A stretch of 64,000 nt of DNA. Origin: JBMYTN01 sp049604415 (lineage in GTDB: Bacteria; Pseudomonadota; Alphaproteobacteria; Rhodospirillales; Rhodospirillaceae). The position numbers were made by a program, and so were the translations under genes. The notes beneath the pieces are model-generated. The model searched no databases, was not told the origin of the DNA, and was given only the letters and a program-made list of their open reading frames with translations. How positions within the stretch are numbered: position 1 is the stretch's first letter; each line of letters begins with the position of its first letter. Where the stretch lies: contig JBMYTN010000013.1 in NCBI GenBank assembly GCA_049604415.1, forward strand, positions 1 through 64,000, read 5' to 3'. Positions 54,779 to 63,485 of this stretch are shown one piece after another.

Positions 54779-56010
54779 CAGACCAGCCCTCCGCCGCTAT
54801 TGGCACCCATGGCTTCGGCCACCGTGTTGACGTCCTTGTCACCGCGCCCGGACAGATTGATCACCATGACATGATCCCGGCCCAGATCCTTGGCGATCTT
54901 CATGGCATGGGCAATGGCATGGGAGCTTTCCAGCGCCGGGATGATGCCTTCCAGCTTGGTCAGCATGCTAAAGGCCTCCAGGGCTTCATCATCGGTGACC
55001 GGGTAATATTCCACCCGACCGCTGTCCTTCAACCAGGCATGTTCCGGCCCGACACCGGGATAGTCCAGCCCGGCGGAGATCGAATGGGCCTCGGTGATTT
55101 GACCAACCGCATCTTGCAGCAAATAGGTCCGGTTGCCATGCAACACGCCGGGACGCCCACCGGTCATAGAGGCCGCATGTTCGCCGGTCTCAATGCCATG
55201 GCCTGCGGCCTCAATGCCGATCAGGCGGACCTCTTTGTCATCCAGGAAGGGGTGGAAAATGCCAATGGCGTTGGAGCCACCGCCAATACAGGCCATCACA
55301 CTGTCGGGCAGACGACCAATGGCTTCCATCATCTGGTCCTTGGTCTCATTGCCAATAACGCATTGGAAGTCCCGGACCATGGCCGGATAGGGATGCGGCC
55401 CGGCGGCGGTGCCGATCAGATAATAGGTGTTGTCCACCGTGGCGACCCAGTCGCGCAAGGCCTCGTTCATGGCGTCTTTCAGGGTGCCGGTGCCGCTGGT
55501 GACCGGATTGACCTTGGCCCCAAGCAGCTCCATGCGAAACACATTGGGCCGTTGCCGCTCAATGTCGGTCTTGCCCATATAGATTTCGCAATTCAGGCCA
55601 AACAGCGCGCACACCGTCGCGGTGGCCACCCCATGCTGGCCCGCCCCGGTCTCAGCAATGATGCGGCGCTTGCCCATCCGCTTGGCCAACAGGATCTGGC
55701 CAATGCAATTGTTAATTTTATGCGCCCCGGTATGGTTCAGATCCTCGCGCTTCAGCCAGATCTGCGCCCCGCCCAGGGTTTGGCTCAACCGCTCAGCAAA
55801 ATAGAGCGGTGAGGGCCGACCCACATATTGGGTCAGGTAATGCCGCATCTCGGCGATGAAGGTCGGATCCTCGCGGGCGACCTCATAGGCGGTTTCCAGC
55901 TCCAGGATAAGCGGCATCAGGGTTTCGGCGACATAGCGACCGCCATGGATCCCGAAATGCCCGCGCTCATCGGGGCCGGTGCGGTAGGTGTTGCGGGGCT
56001 GTTCGCTCAT
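54778..56010 (-). CDS. trpB: Tryptophan synthase beta subunit
   Basis: TrpB condenses indole with serine using PLP. The 410-residue protein has the PLP-lysine motif HTGAHKINNC and the phosphate-binding GGGSNAIG. ATG 56010 (MSEQPRNTYRTGPDERG) matches the family start; the frame is open to 56103. It lies between DUF3422 and trpA. Confidence 0.97.
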   Translation of the reverse strand: MSEQPRNTYRTGPDERGHFGIHGGRYVAETLMPLILELETAYEVAREDPTFIAEMRHYLTQYVGRPSPLYFAERLSQTLGGAQIWLKREDLNHTGAHKINNCIGQILLAKRMGKRRIIAETGAGQHGVATATVCALFGLNCEIYMGKTDIERQRPNVFRMELLGAKVNPVTSGTGTLKDAMNEALRDWVATVDNTYYLIGTAAGPHPYPAMVRDFQCVIGNETKDQMMEAIGRLPDSVMACIGGGSNAIGIFHPFLDDKEVRLIGIEAAGHGIETGEHAASMTGGRPGVLHGNRTYLLQDAVGQITEAHSISAGLDYPGVGPEHAWLKDSGRVEYYPVTDDEALEAFSMLTKLEGIIPALESSHAIAHAMKIAKDLGRDHVMVINLSGRGDKDVNTVAEAMGANSGGGLV

Positions 56011-56127
56011 GACCCTGACTGTCCTTCTGATACTGGCCGGGGACCCTGTGGGCTCCGACAAAAGCGGCTGTGCGTTATAGCGTGGCAAAGCGGCCCTGAC
56101 CACAGGACCACCAAGCCTATTTGCGGG

Positions 56128-57498
56128 TTATGGATCGAGATGGCTGTGCTCGTCCTCCAGCCCCATCGCTTTTTTCGCCCGGCGCAGGCCATACCAGACC
56201 GTGCCGAAGACGACCGGAACCATAATGGCCGTCACAATGGTGCTGTCCAGAGGCACACCCACCCCCTTCAGACCCTTTACGCAATAGGCGATCAGACCGA
56301 TCAGATAATAGCTGATCGCCACCACCGACAGACCCTCGACCGCTTCTTGCAGACGCAATTGCAGTTTTGCCCGCCGATTCATCGCTTCCAGCACCGTGCG
56401 GTTCTGATCGAGCAGATCAACCTCGACCCGGGCACGCAGCAGGCCACCGGCCCGGGTGGTGCGCTCGGACAGACCGGCAATCCGGGTTTTGACCGAGCGG
56501 CAGGTGGCCATGGCCGGAGCCAAACGGCGCTCCATGAACCCGCTAAAGGTCTGGATACCCAGCACTTTTTCCTCGCGCAGATCGGCCAGGCGACGCTGGA
56601 CCAAATCGTAATAGGCTTCTGAGGCCCCAAAGCGATAGCCGCTGCGGGCGGACAGGGCTTCGACCTCGGCGGCCAGGCCGGTCAGATCTTTCAGCAAGGA
56701 CACATCGGTGTTGCGTTCCTGCTCTAAGGCGACGGGGTCGGTGCTGCTTTGCACACCAATCCCGGCATTCCGGGCAATCCGTCCGGACAAGGCGGCCAAG
56801 GCCTCGTCGATGAACCGCAGACGGGGGCTGATCTCCCGGGCAATGGGCAGGGCGAGCAGGCTTAACGCCCGGTAGCTGTGGATTTCCTGGAGGCGCTGGA
56901 CCAGACGCCCGATCTGGCTCGGGGAGGCCTCTTTGCGCACCCGCACGACCATGCGGGCGAAGCGGTCCGATTGGATCCGCAAATCGGAATAGGCCTCGGC
57001 AATGCCGCCCGCCACCGTCGCCCCGACCAGCCGATTGCCGCCAAAAAAGCGCAAACTCAGCGCCTCATGATCATTGCTGGGCACCACGCCGGGTTCGGGA
57101 TGGGGCATCACCGCCAGATGCACGGCGCTAAAAACCTCGCCGGGGATTGCCCGCACCCAATCTTTGGGCACCAGGGTTAGGGCCGACTCGGCAAAGGGAT
57201 CAGGCACATCCGCCCGGCGCATCAGGGTGATGGAGCAGAACTCCGTATGGCGTTCAAATTTCAGCCGATAGCCGCCCATATCGCCAATAAAATGGGTGGC
57301 CCCTTCCAGCGGAGCCGGGCTGCCCGCCCGCCGACACAGATCAGCCACATGGGCCCGGCAGGCATCGGCGTCGCTTTCGCCCAGCAAAGTGGACAGATGG
57401 GTGACCTGGACCGGCGCTTCCAAGGGCTCCGCCGGGCGGTTGTGCAGCTCCAGGATCAAACTGTCCCGAAGCGGATGCTCATGAAAGGGGGCAGTCAC
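56128..57498 (-). CDS. DUF3422 family membrane protein
   Basis: The 456-residue protein matches DUF3422, a family of proteobacterial proteins with a large cytoplasmic domain and two C-terminal membrane helices (LSVVAISYYLIGLIAYCV and IVTAIMVPVVFGTVWYGL). Conserved stretches are EALSLRFFGGNRLVGA and ETT-like RTTRAGGLLRARVEVDL before the membrane. The layout resembles RMND1/CorA-like membrane anchors. Function is unknown. It is inserted between trpF and trpB in the same direction. Confidence 0.88.
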   Translation of the reverse strand: MTAPFHEHPLRDSLILELHNRPAEPLEAPVQVTHLSTLLGESDADACRAHVADLCRRAGSPAPLEGATHFIGDMGGYRLKFERHTEFCSITLMRRADVPDPFAESALTLVPKDWVRAIPGEVFSAVHLAVMPHPEPGVVPSNDHEALSLRFFGGNRLVGATVAGGIAEAYSDLRIQSDRFARMVVRVRKEASPSQIGRLVQRLQEIHSYRALSLLALPIAREISPRLRFIDEALAALSGRIARNAGIGVQSSTDPVALEQERNTDVSLLKDLTGLAAEVEALSARSGYRFGASEAYYDLVQRRLADLREEKVLGIQTFSGFMERRLAPAMATCRSVKTRIAGLSERTTRAGGLLRARVEVDLLDQNRTVLEAMNRRAKLQLRLQEAVEGLSVVAISYYLIGLIAYCVKGLKGVGVPLDSTIVTAIMVPVVFGTVWYGLRRAKKAMGLEDEHSHLDP

Positions 57499-57530
57499 AG
57501 CCCGTCTCCCTCTATTCTCCGATCAGCCCT

Positions 57531-58193
57531 TCACGCGCTGGCCGCGTCCACCGCCGCCACAAAGGCTGCGATTTTATCCGGATCCTTCACGCCTTTGGCG
57601 GCCTCAACGCCGGAGGACACATCAACCCCTGGTGCATTGGTTTGCCGGATCGCATCGGCCACCGTCTCTGGCGTCAACCCGCCCGCAAGCAGCCAGGGCA
57701 GCGGCGCGCTCCAGCCCTCCAGCAACGCCCAGTCAAAGGCGGTGGCATGGCCGCCGGGGCGGTCTGCGCCTTTGGGCGGCTTGGCATCGAGCAACAACAG
57801 ATCCACCGCCTGACCGTAGTCTTTGGCCCGCGCCAAATCTTCCGCAGTGGCGATTGGCAGGGCCTTCATCACCGGCAAGCCCCAATCCCGGCTGATCTGG
57901 GACGCTCGCTCCGGGCTCTCGTTGCCATGGAGCTGCAAAAAATCCAACCGGGTTTGCCCGACCACAGCGGCCAGGGTTTGCTCATCGGGATCAACCAACA
58001 AACCGACTCGTAACGGACCACCCTCATCGGCAAAGGGCAGGCCATCCATCAGATTGGCGGCATCCAACGGGGTGACATGGCGCGGCGAGCGCTCAAAAAA
58101 CACAAAGCCGACCATATCGGCCCCGGCCTGGACCGCTGCGGCCAGTCCGGTTTCGTCATTGAGGCCGCAGATCTTAACCTGGGTGGCGGTCAT
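57531..58193 (-). CDS. trpF: Phosphoribosylanthranilate isomerase
   Basis: TrpF isomerises phosphoribosylanthranilate in tryptophan synthesis. The 220-residue TIM-barrel protein has the catalytic Cys in VKICGLNDE, the phosphate-binding GGLTPETV and the Asp in VDVSSGVE. Its ATG overlaps the pyrF stop by four bases, so pyrF and trpF are coupled, an order common in alphaproteobacteria. Confidence 0.96.
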   Translation of the reverse strand: MTATQVKICGLNDETGLAAAVQAGADMVGFVFFERSPRHVTPLDAANLMDGLPFADEGGPLRVGLLVDPDEQTLAAVVGQTRLDFLQLHGNESPERASQISRDWGLPVMKALPIATAEDLARAKDYGQAVDLLLLDAKPPKGADRPGGHATAFDWALLEGWSAPLPWLLAGGLTPETVADAIRQTNAPGVDVSSGVEAAKGVKDPDKIAAFVAAVDAASA

Positions 58194-59005
58194 GGCCGGT
58201 CTCCCAGGCTCTCGAGAATGGCAGTGGTCGCCGCCGCCGGGTCCTCGGCGCGGAAGATCGGCCGACCGATCACCAACAGGTCCGCCCCTTTGTCCAAAGC
58301 CTGCGCCGGGGTGGTGACCCGCTTCTGATCCCCCACCGCCGCGCCGGCCGGGCGGACACCCGGGGTGACGAGCAGAAACTCAGGCCCCAAAGCCTGGCGC
58401 AATACCGTTGCCTCATGGGGCGAGCACACCGCCCCGCCGATCCCGGCTTTGCTGGCCAAGGTCCCCAGCCGCTCCACCTGCTCGGCCACCGCGCTCCTCA
58501 CGCCGATATCGGACAAGTCCCCTTGGTCCAGGCTGGTCAGAACCGTGACCGCCAAGATCACCGGCGCGGATATCCCCAAGCGAGCGGCCTCGGTCTGCGC
58601 CGCGTCCTGTGCAGCAGCCATCATCGCGCTGCCGCCCGCCGCATGCAGGGTCAGCAGATTGGGCTGCAGCGGCATCACCGAGCTCACCACCCCGGCCACA
58701 GTGTTGGGGATGTCGTGGAATTTCAGATCCAGGAACAGGCCGATGGACGCTTCTTGCCGGGCATGATCCATGACCCGGCGCACGCCGTCCGCCCCGCAGG
58801 CACCAAAAAACTCCAGCCCCAGCTTCACGCCGCCCGCAACCCCGGCCAAGGAGCGGGCAACGGTCTTGGCCTGGTCGCCATCGGTGGTGTCCAGGGCGGC
58901 AATGACAGGATTGGCAAAAGCAGACGGCAAGGTCACGGGCGGATACTCGACGAAAACGGGAAAGGGCCTTTCCTTTACCCCATCCCCTCGGCCTTTGGGA
59001 ACCAT
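58190..59005 (-). CDS. pyrF: Orotidine 5'-phosphate decarboxylase
   Basis: PyrF makes UMP by decarboxylating OMP. The TIM-barrel protein has the active-site signature FLDLKFHDIPNTV and the phosphate-binding TPGVRPAG. The frame opens at 59005 (271 residues), but conservation starts around LPSAFANPVIAALDT, so a GTG at 58936 is a likely true start. It is coupled to trpF. Confidence 0.95.
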   Translation of the reverse strand: MVPKGRGDGVKERPFPVFVEYPPVTLPSAFANPVIAALDTTDGDQAKTVARSLAGVAGGVKLGLEFFGACGADGVRRVMDHARQEASIGLFLDLKFHDIPNTVAGVVSSVMPLQPNLLTLHAAGGSAMMAAAQDAAQTEAARLGISAPVILAVTVLTSLDQGDLSDIGVRSAVAEQVERLGTLASKAGIGGAVCSPHEATVLRQALGPEFLLVTPGVRPAGAAVGDQKRVTTPAQALDKGADLLVIGRPIFRAEDPAAATTAILESLGDRP

Positions 59006-59094
59006 CGGAGGCCGTTAAGGGCCGCATTTTCCGAGAAGCCAGACAACCAATGCAGACCGCAGTCTGCCGCGCCTACCCTAAGGCACTATAGACC

Positions 59095-60990
59095 TCACTC
59101 TTCGGGGGCTTCGGGCAGGATGATCAGGAATCGCGCGCCAATGACCTTGGCCCACTCGCCCGGGTCGCGGCGGTTCTCCGCCTGCAAAGTGCCCAAGTGG
59201 CTTTCAATGATCTGGCGCGAGATCGACAGCCCCAGACCGGAATGGGTGCCGAATTTTTCGCCCTGGGGTCGTTCGGAATAGAACCGATTGAAGATGTCCT
59301 CTTCCTTGCCCTCGGGGATGCCGGGACCGTCATCCTCCACCGTGATCCGGATGCCGCCGCGCTCATCTTCGCGCGGGTCGATCCGCCGCGCGGTCAGACG
59401 GATTTCGCCGCCTTCGGGGCTGAAGGACAGGGCATTGGTGATCAGATTGCGCAACACCTGGACCAAGCGGCCTTCGAGACCGACCACGGTGAGCGGATCG
59501 TCTTTGGGGATACGGACCACAATCTTCACCCCGGCCTCTTCATCTTCGGCCTGAACCTGATGGATTTCCGCCAGGGTTTCCAGCATCGGGGCCAGAGCCA
59601 CCGGTTCCGGCTCAGCCCGGGACAGCTCCGCATCCAACCGCGAGGCGTCAGAAATGTCGGAGATCAGCCGGTCGAGGCGCTGCACATCATCCAGGATCAC
59701 CGCCATCAACCGCTCGCGGCGGTCCGGATCCTGAATCCGCGCTGCGGTCTCCACCGCACTGCGCAGCGAGGTTAGGGGGTTCTTGATCTCGTGAGCCACA
59801 TCGGCGGCAAAGCGTTCAATGGCATCCATCCGGCCCCAAAGTGCCTCGGTCATTTCCCGCAAGGCCTGGGACAGATCACCGACCTCGTCACCCCGGTGCG
59901 ACAGGTCCGGCAAGGTGGATTTGATTGTTTCCGGATCGCCCTTGCCCCGGCCCATGGCGCGGATCCGGTCGGTGGCCAAGGCCAGACGCAGGATCGGACG
60001 GGCGATGGTGCCGCCCATATAGAAGGACAGCAAAATGGTCAGGGCCAGGACCACGCCGAAGATCTCGACAATGGCCAGGCGCATTTCAAACAGGGCGGTG
60101 TCGATTTCCTCGCCGCCCCGGCTGACCATCACTGCGCCGACCACCTGCTTATAATATTGCACCGGCACGGCGACGGAGAGATGCCGCCCCAGCCCGCCTT
60201 GGGAGCGCAAAGCGACATAGGGAATGCCGTCCTTCAGGGCCAAGGCCACCTCGTCATAATCGGTGGCATGCTGCCTTGCGCGCTCCTGATAGGGCGGCAG
60301 ATTGCGCACGGCGGTGGATTCTAGAAAGAACTCGTTATAGAGCTGGCGGATCCAGCCGCCGACCCCCTGACCCATGTCCGGCGGCGGCAGATCCTGGACC
60401 TGGACGATCCCGCCAAAGGACAACAGGCGGCGGCTGTCGGCGACCAGAGCCCCATCGCCAGAGAACAGCCGGGCGCGCACCTGGGCCAAATCGGACAGAC
60501 GGCGGACCATCTGCCCAGCCATATCGGTGTTGATGCCATGGCGGGCACGAACCACCGGGCCTTCCACACTGACTTCCAGATTGATCGCGCCCTCGCCCAC
60601 CGCAGCGGCGATCAGCTCCGCTTCCGTGCGCAGGGCCTGGAAGGCGCTGTCGGTCAGGGTTTCCTCATAGGTGTCCAGATACAAAAAGCCAAAGGCCAGC
60701 AGCACCGGAGCGATCAGATTGACCGCCAGGATCCGGCGCACCAAAGGCGAGGCAATCAGGCCAAAACGCCGGGCCCGCAAGCGCCGACCGGCCCGCCCCC
60801 CGGCCCGGCGGTCGCGTTCCGCCAAGCGTTTGCGATGAGCCTCGCGATGGGCGCGCAGGCTGGGCACGCCACAGTCTCGCTCCACCGGATCCGGCGCGCT
60901 GGCCAGATCCCGGTCTAGGGCAGAATCATCGGCCTTTCGGGTCGGATCCGGGTCAACCGGCGGCCAATCGGGGATGGGATCAACCCGCAT
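59095..60990 (-). CDS. chvG: ChvG/ExoS-type sensor histidine kinase
   Basis: The 631-residue inner-membrane kinase has a basic Arg-rich start and a first membrane helix (about 93-112). A large periplasmic sensor domain, a second helix (VVLALTILLSFYMGG) and a HAMP domain follow. The phospho-His lies in DVAHEIKNPL and the ATPase domain has an N-box in LRNLITNALSFS and a G-box in DDGPGIPEG. ChvG senses acid or envelope stress in rhizobia and relatives. ATG 60990 overlaps the chvI end. Its partner ChvI is encoded just upstream. Confidence 0.93.
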   Translation of the reverse strand: MRVDPIPDWPPVDPDPTRKADDSALDRDLASAPDPVERDCGVPSLRAHREAHRKRLAERDRRAGGRAGRRLRARRFGLIASPLVRRILAVNLIAPVLLAFGFLYLDTYEETLTDSAFQALRTEAELIAAAVGEGAINLEVSVEGPVVRARHGINTDMAGQMVRRLSDLAQVRARLFSGDGALVADSRRLLSFGGIVQVQDLPPPDMGQGVGGWIRQLYNEFFLESTAVRNLPPYQERARQHATDYDEVALALKDGIPYVALRSQGGLGRHLSVAVPVQYYKQVVGAVMVSRGGEEIDTALFEMRLAIVEIFGVVLALTILLSFYMGGTIARPILRLALATDRIRAMGRGKGDPETIKSTLPDLSHRGDEVGDLSQALREMTEALWGRMDAIERFAADVAHEIKNPLTSLRSAVETAARIQDPDRRERLMAVILDDVQRLDRLISDISDASRLDAELSRAEPEPVALAPMLETLAEIHQVQAEDEEAGVKIVVRIPKDDPLTVVGLEGRLVQVLRNLITNALSFSPEGGEIRLTARRIDPREDERGGIRITVEDDGPGIPEGKEEDIFNRFYSERPQGEKFGTHSGLGLSISRQIIESHLGTLQAENRRDPGEWAKVIGARFLIILPEAPEE

Positions 60991-61717
60991 TCCGCTTCGC
61001 TGAGGTTGCCGGGTCCTTGAACCGGTAGCCCACCCCATACAGGGTCTCGATCTCGGAGAACTCATTGTCCACATCGCGGAACTTTTTCCGCAGTCGTTTG
61101 ATGTGGCTGTCGATGGTCCGGTCATCGACATAAATGTTCTCGCCATAGGCGGCATCGATCAGTTGATCGCGGTTTTTCACATGGCCCGGGCGTTGGGCCA
61201 GGGCCTGGATGATCAGGAATTCGGTCACGGTCAGATCCACCGCCCCACCCTTCCACAGGCAGAGATGGCGGTCCGGATCCAAGGTCAGCTCACCGCGCAC
61301 CAGGGCATTGCCCGACAAGGTGCCGCCGCCATTGGCCATGGCGGCCTCGGTGACCTCGCCCCGGCGCAGGATCACCCGGATCCGTTCAACCAAAAGCCGC
61401 TGGGAAAACGGCTTCTTAATATAGTCATCGGCGCCCATGCGCAGGCCGAGCAACTCGTCGACCTCGTCATCTTTGGAGGTCAGGAAAATCACCGGCAGCC
61501 GAGAGCGCTCGCGGACCTTTTGCAACAGCTCCATGCCATCCATGCGCGGCATTTTGATATCGAACACCGCCAGATCGGGCTCGCTTTTGCTTAGGCCGCG
61601 CAGGGCCTCAGCGCCATCCGTATAGGTGGTGACCGTGTAGCCTTCAGCCTCCAAGGCCATGGCCACCGAGGTCAGAATGTTGCGGTCGTCATCAACCAGA
61701 GCAATGGTGGCAGACAT
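60980..61717 (-). CDS. chvI: ChvI-type OmpR-family response regulator
   Basis: The 245-residue regulator has the receiver (ALVDDDRNIL, phosphoacceptor Asp in LAVFDIKMPRMDG, KPF) and a winged-helix DNA-binding domain ending in IDSHIKRLRKKFRD and a YGVGYRF motif. GGAGG precedes ATG 61717; the frame is open to 61777. It lies upstream of chvG and overlaps it, so the pair is one operon. It probably controls envelope and exopolysaccharide genes. Confidence 0.94.
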   Translation of the reverse strand: MSATIALVDDDRNILTSVAMALEAEGYTVTTYTDGAEALRGLSKSEPDLAVFDIKMPRMDGMELLQKVRERSRLPVIFLTSKDDEVDELLGLRMGADDYIKKPFSQRLLVERIRVILRRGEVTEAAMANGGGTLSGNALVRGELTLDPDRHLCLWKGGAVDLTVTEFLIIQALAQRPGHVKNRDQLIDAAYGENIYVDDRTIDSHIKRLRKKFRDVDNEFSEIETLYGVGYRFKDPATSAKRNAG

Positions 61718-61891
61718 GGGGCGGGACCTCCTTCGGTCAATCGGGTCATGCTCACTGGGCGGATATGGCGTCCCCACACCCGATCTTAGAGCAGTTTTGG
61801 CAGATGGGACAGAATGATGCGCCTCGCAACGCCAATGGGGCGGCTCCGAGGCGACTTTTCCTGTCCTAACCCCACTCTTTGCCGAAAATGC

Positions 61892-61926
61892 TGCCGAAAT
61901 TGGGCAAAACCATGCCCAATTTGGCA
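61892..61926 (-). repeat. Long imperfect inverted repeat upstream of chvI
   Basis: TGCCGAAATTGGGCA (61892-61906) and TGCCCAATTTGGCA (61913-61926) are inverted copies with one bulged G around a 6-base loop. It lies about 175 bases upstream of chvI and 63 bases after the PCu(A)C gene. It may be a terminator without a U-run, a small-RNA stem or an operator. Confidence 0.7.
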
Positions 61927-61955
61927 GATTTCCAGCAGAGCGTCCCTCAAGGATC

Positions 61956-61972
61956 TTGGGTCAAAGACCCAA
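61956..61972 (-). terminator. Hairpin downstream of the PCu(A)C gene
   Basis: TTGGGTC-AAA-GACCCAA forms a 7-bp stem with a 3-base loop, 17 bases after the copper chaperone stop. The U-run is poor, so terminator function is uncertain. Confidence 0.4.
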
Positions 61973-61988
61973 CCACAAGGTCCTAAGC

Positions 61989-62573
61989 CTAGTGTTTGTG
62001 ACCATGGCCATGACCGTGATCCCCATGCCCATGATCATGACCATGGCCGTGATCATGGCCTTCATGGCCGGACATCGCGCCGACGCCCTTCACCGGCACC
62101 ATAATCTCCACGGTCCCGGCAGTTTGAAAGGTTAGGGAGAGCGGGATCATTGTGCCTTCGACCAGCGGTGCTTTTAGGTCGATCAGCATGACATGATAGC
62201 CCCCGGGCTCCAGGGCTGCGCCCTCGGCAGCGGTGACCGGGATTTCAGGCACTTCGCGCATCCGCATGATATCGCCTTCGCGGATATGGGTGTGCAGCTC
62301 AACTTTCTCAGAGACATCAGACGCTGCGGAAATCAGGGCGTCATCGGCTCCGGTGGTCTGGATGGTCATGAACACACCACCCGCTCGGGCTGGACCGGCA
62401 CTGGCCCGCGCCCAGGGGGTGATCACGGACAGATCGCCGATGGTCGCAGCGGCCTCCATCTTTTCATGAGACCCGGCCAGGGCCTGAGAGGGGGATAGTG
62501 CAAAACCACCCATAGCAATTGCCGTTGCAGCAATCAGGGACAAAGAAGCGGAACGCAAAGACAAACGAGACAT
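61989..62573 (-). CDS. PCu(A)C periplasmic copper chaperone with His-rich tail
   Basis: The 194-residue protein has a signal peptide (ending near QALAGS) and the PCu(A)C domain, with copper ligands in HTHIREGDIMRM and the later GGYHVMLIDL. Such chaperones deliver Cu(I) to the CuA site of cytochrome oxidase. After the domain come about 21 residues consisting of DHGHGH repeats, which may buffer Cu, Zn or Ni. GGAGG precedes ATG 62573. A DUF2946 gene lies upstream on the same strand. Confidence 0.93.
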   Translation of the reverse strand: MSRLSLRSASLSLIAATAIAMGGFALSPSQALAGSHEKMEAAATIGDLSVITPWARASAGPARAGGVFMTIQTTGADDALISAASDVSEKVELHTHIREGDIMRMREVPEIPVTAAEGAALEPGGYHVMLIDLKAPLVEGTMIPLSLTFQTAGTVEIMVPVKGVGAMSGHEGHDHGHGHDHGHGDHGHGHGHKH

Positions 62574-62663
62574 GGCAGACCTCCATAAACCTTGGGGCAT
62601 CGAGCCACAGCAAGGCAGGTCAAAGAACAGGGAATTTGGCGGTAGATCAGGCGAAAGCCGGAT

Positions 62664-62681
62664 GAGTCAACGCGTTGACTC
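62664..62681 (-). promoter_or_regulatory. Perfect 18-bp palindrome upstream of the copper chaperone gene
   Basis: GAGTCAACGCGTTGACTC is a perfect palindrome, 91-108 bases before the PCu(A)C start, overlapping by one base the stop codon of the DUF2946 gene. No T-run follows on either strand, so it is more likely an operator than a terminator. Confidence 0.6.
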
Positions 62682-63196
62682 TAAAAAAGCGGGGGGCCTC
62701 GCACAGGCGGCAGAGCCACCTGTTGGCGACCCTGTGGGACCGCCGCGTAACCAGGGGCCACAGCCCGGAACCGGACCAGACTTGGTGGGGGCACCAAACC
62801 TGCGTCTCTGGTGGGACCCTCGATATCAGCCGCTGCAACGGCGAGACAAACCGGGCAACTGAACAGACGATCAAGTCCAGGCTCTGCGGGAGGCAGCTCC
62901 GCAGACCCAAGATCAGAGCCCGACCCATAGCTGGTCAGGCTTTGAACGCCGTCGAGGGTACAGATGACCAACCAGGACGGCAGCCCATCTTTGGTCACGG
63001 GGATCGCTTGGGCGACCGGGACCAGCACTTGAAGGAGCATGGCGCACAGCGCCAACCCCAAGCCCCACTGGCGCAGCGCCTCCCGTCCGCGTTTGACCAC
63101 ACGCCCCTTTTCCGCAAGTCCGGAATTCGGAGCGGAGGAACGCGCGTACACGGAAGAAGGCAATAACCAGGGGCTCATACCACCATCGCTTAGCAC
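62681..63196 (-). CDS. DUF2946-like membrane protein
   Basis: The 171-residue protein has a membrane helix or signal anchor (GLGLALCAMLLQVLVPVAQA, about 45-64), a following domain with CPVC (about 113-116) and a Pro-rich tail, fitting the DUF2946 family. Members are often near copper or PCu(A)C genes. Metal binding by the CPVC pair is possible but unproven. The start may be ATG at 63196 or 63178. Confidence 0.75.
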   Translation of the reverse strand: MLSDGGMSPWLLPSSVYARSSAPNSGLAEKGRVVKRGREALRQWGLGLALCAMLLQVLVPVAQAIPVTKDGLPSWLVICTLDGVQSLTSYGSGSDLGSAELPPAEPGLDRLFSCPVCLAVAAADIEGPTRDAGLVPPPSLVRFRAVAPGYAAVPQGRQQVALPPVRGPPLF

Positions 63197-63485
63197 AATT
63201 TCAGCCCTGGTGGAGCCGATTCTGACGGGACAGTGTTATTTTCTTGCGCCCATTATTCGAATTGCAGGCCCACTTCCGCGTCCCTGCCGGAAAAGTTCTG
63301 TTGTCTTTCACATTTTCTACCATTGGGCCGCTTTGATTGAAATGGACAGCGCTATCCCAGCGGATTGAGGTCAAACTGCTCTTGGAGGTGGCGTAAGATT
63401 CGTTCAAATTGCTTCTTTGTTTACGACGTTTGCCGTCACGCCAGTGGAAGAGGCCAAGCACGGGGTCTATAAGATCCCGGTAATT
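63197..63485. other. Intergenic region between DUF2946 and the HugZ-like gene
   Basis: About 290 bases without a convincing gene. It is less GC-rich than its surroundings and lies between divergent genes, so promoters for both are expected. No strong consensus boxes stand out. Confidence 0.4.

Noticed and set aside
53942..58193. Possible trp leader or attenuator
   Set aside because: No Trp-codon leader peptide with terminator/antiterminator structure was seen before trpF, DUF3422 or trpB.
63201..63461. 86-residue open frame on the minus strand in the DUF2946/HugZ gap
   Set aside because: No motif, an unlikely amino acid mix and a divergent promoter region; it is probably non-coding.
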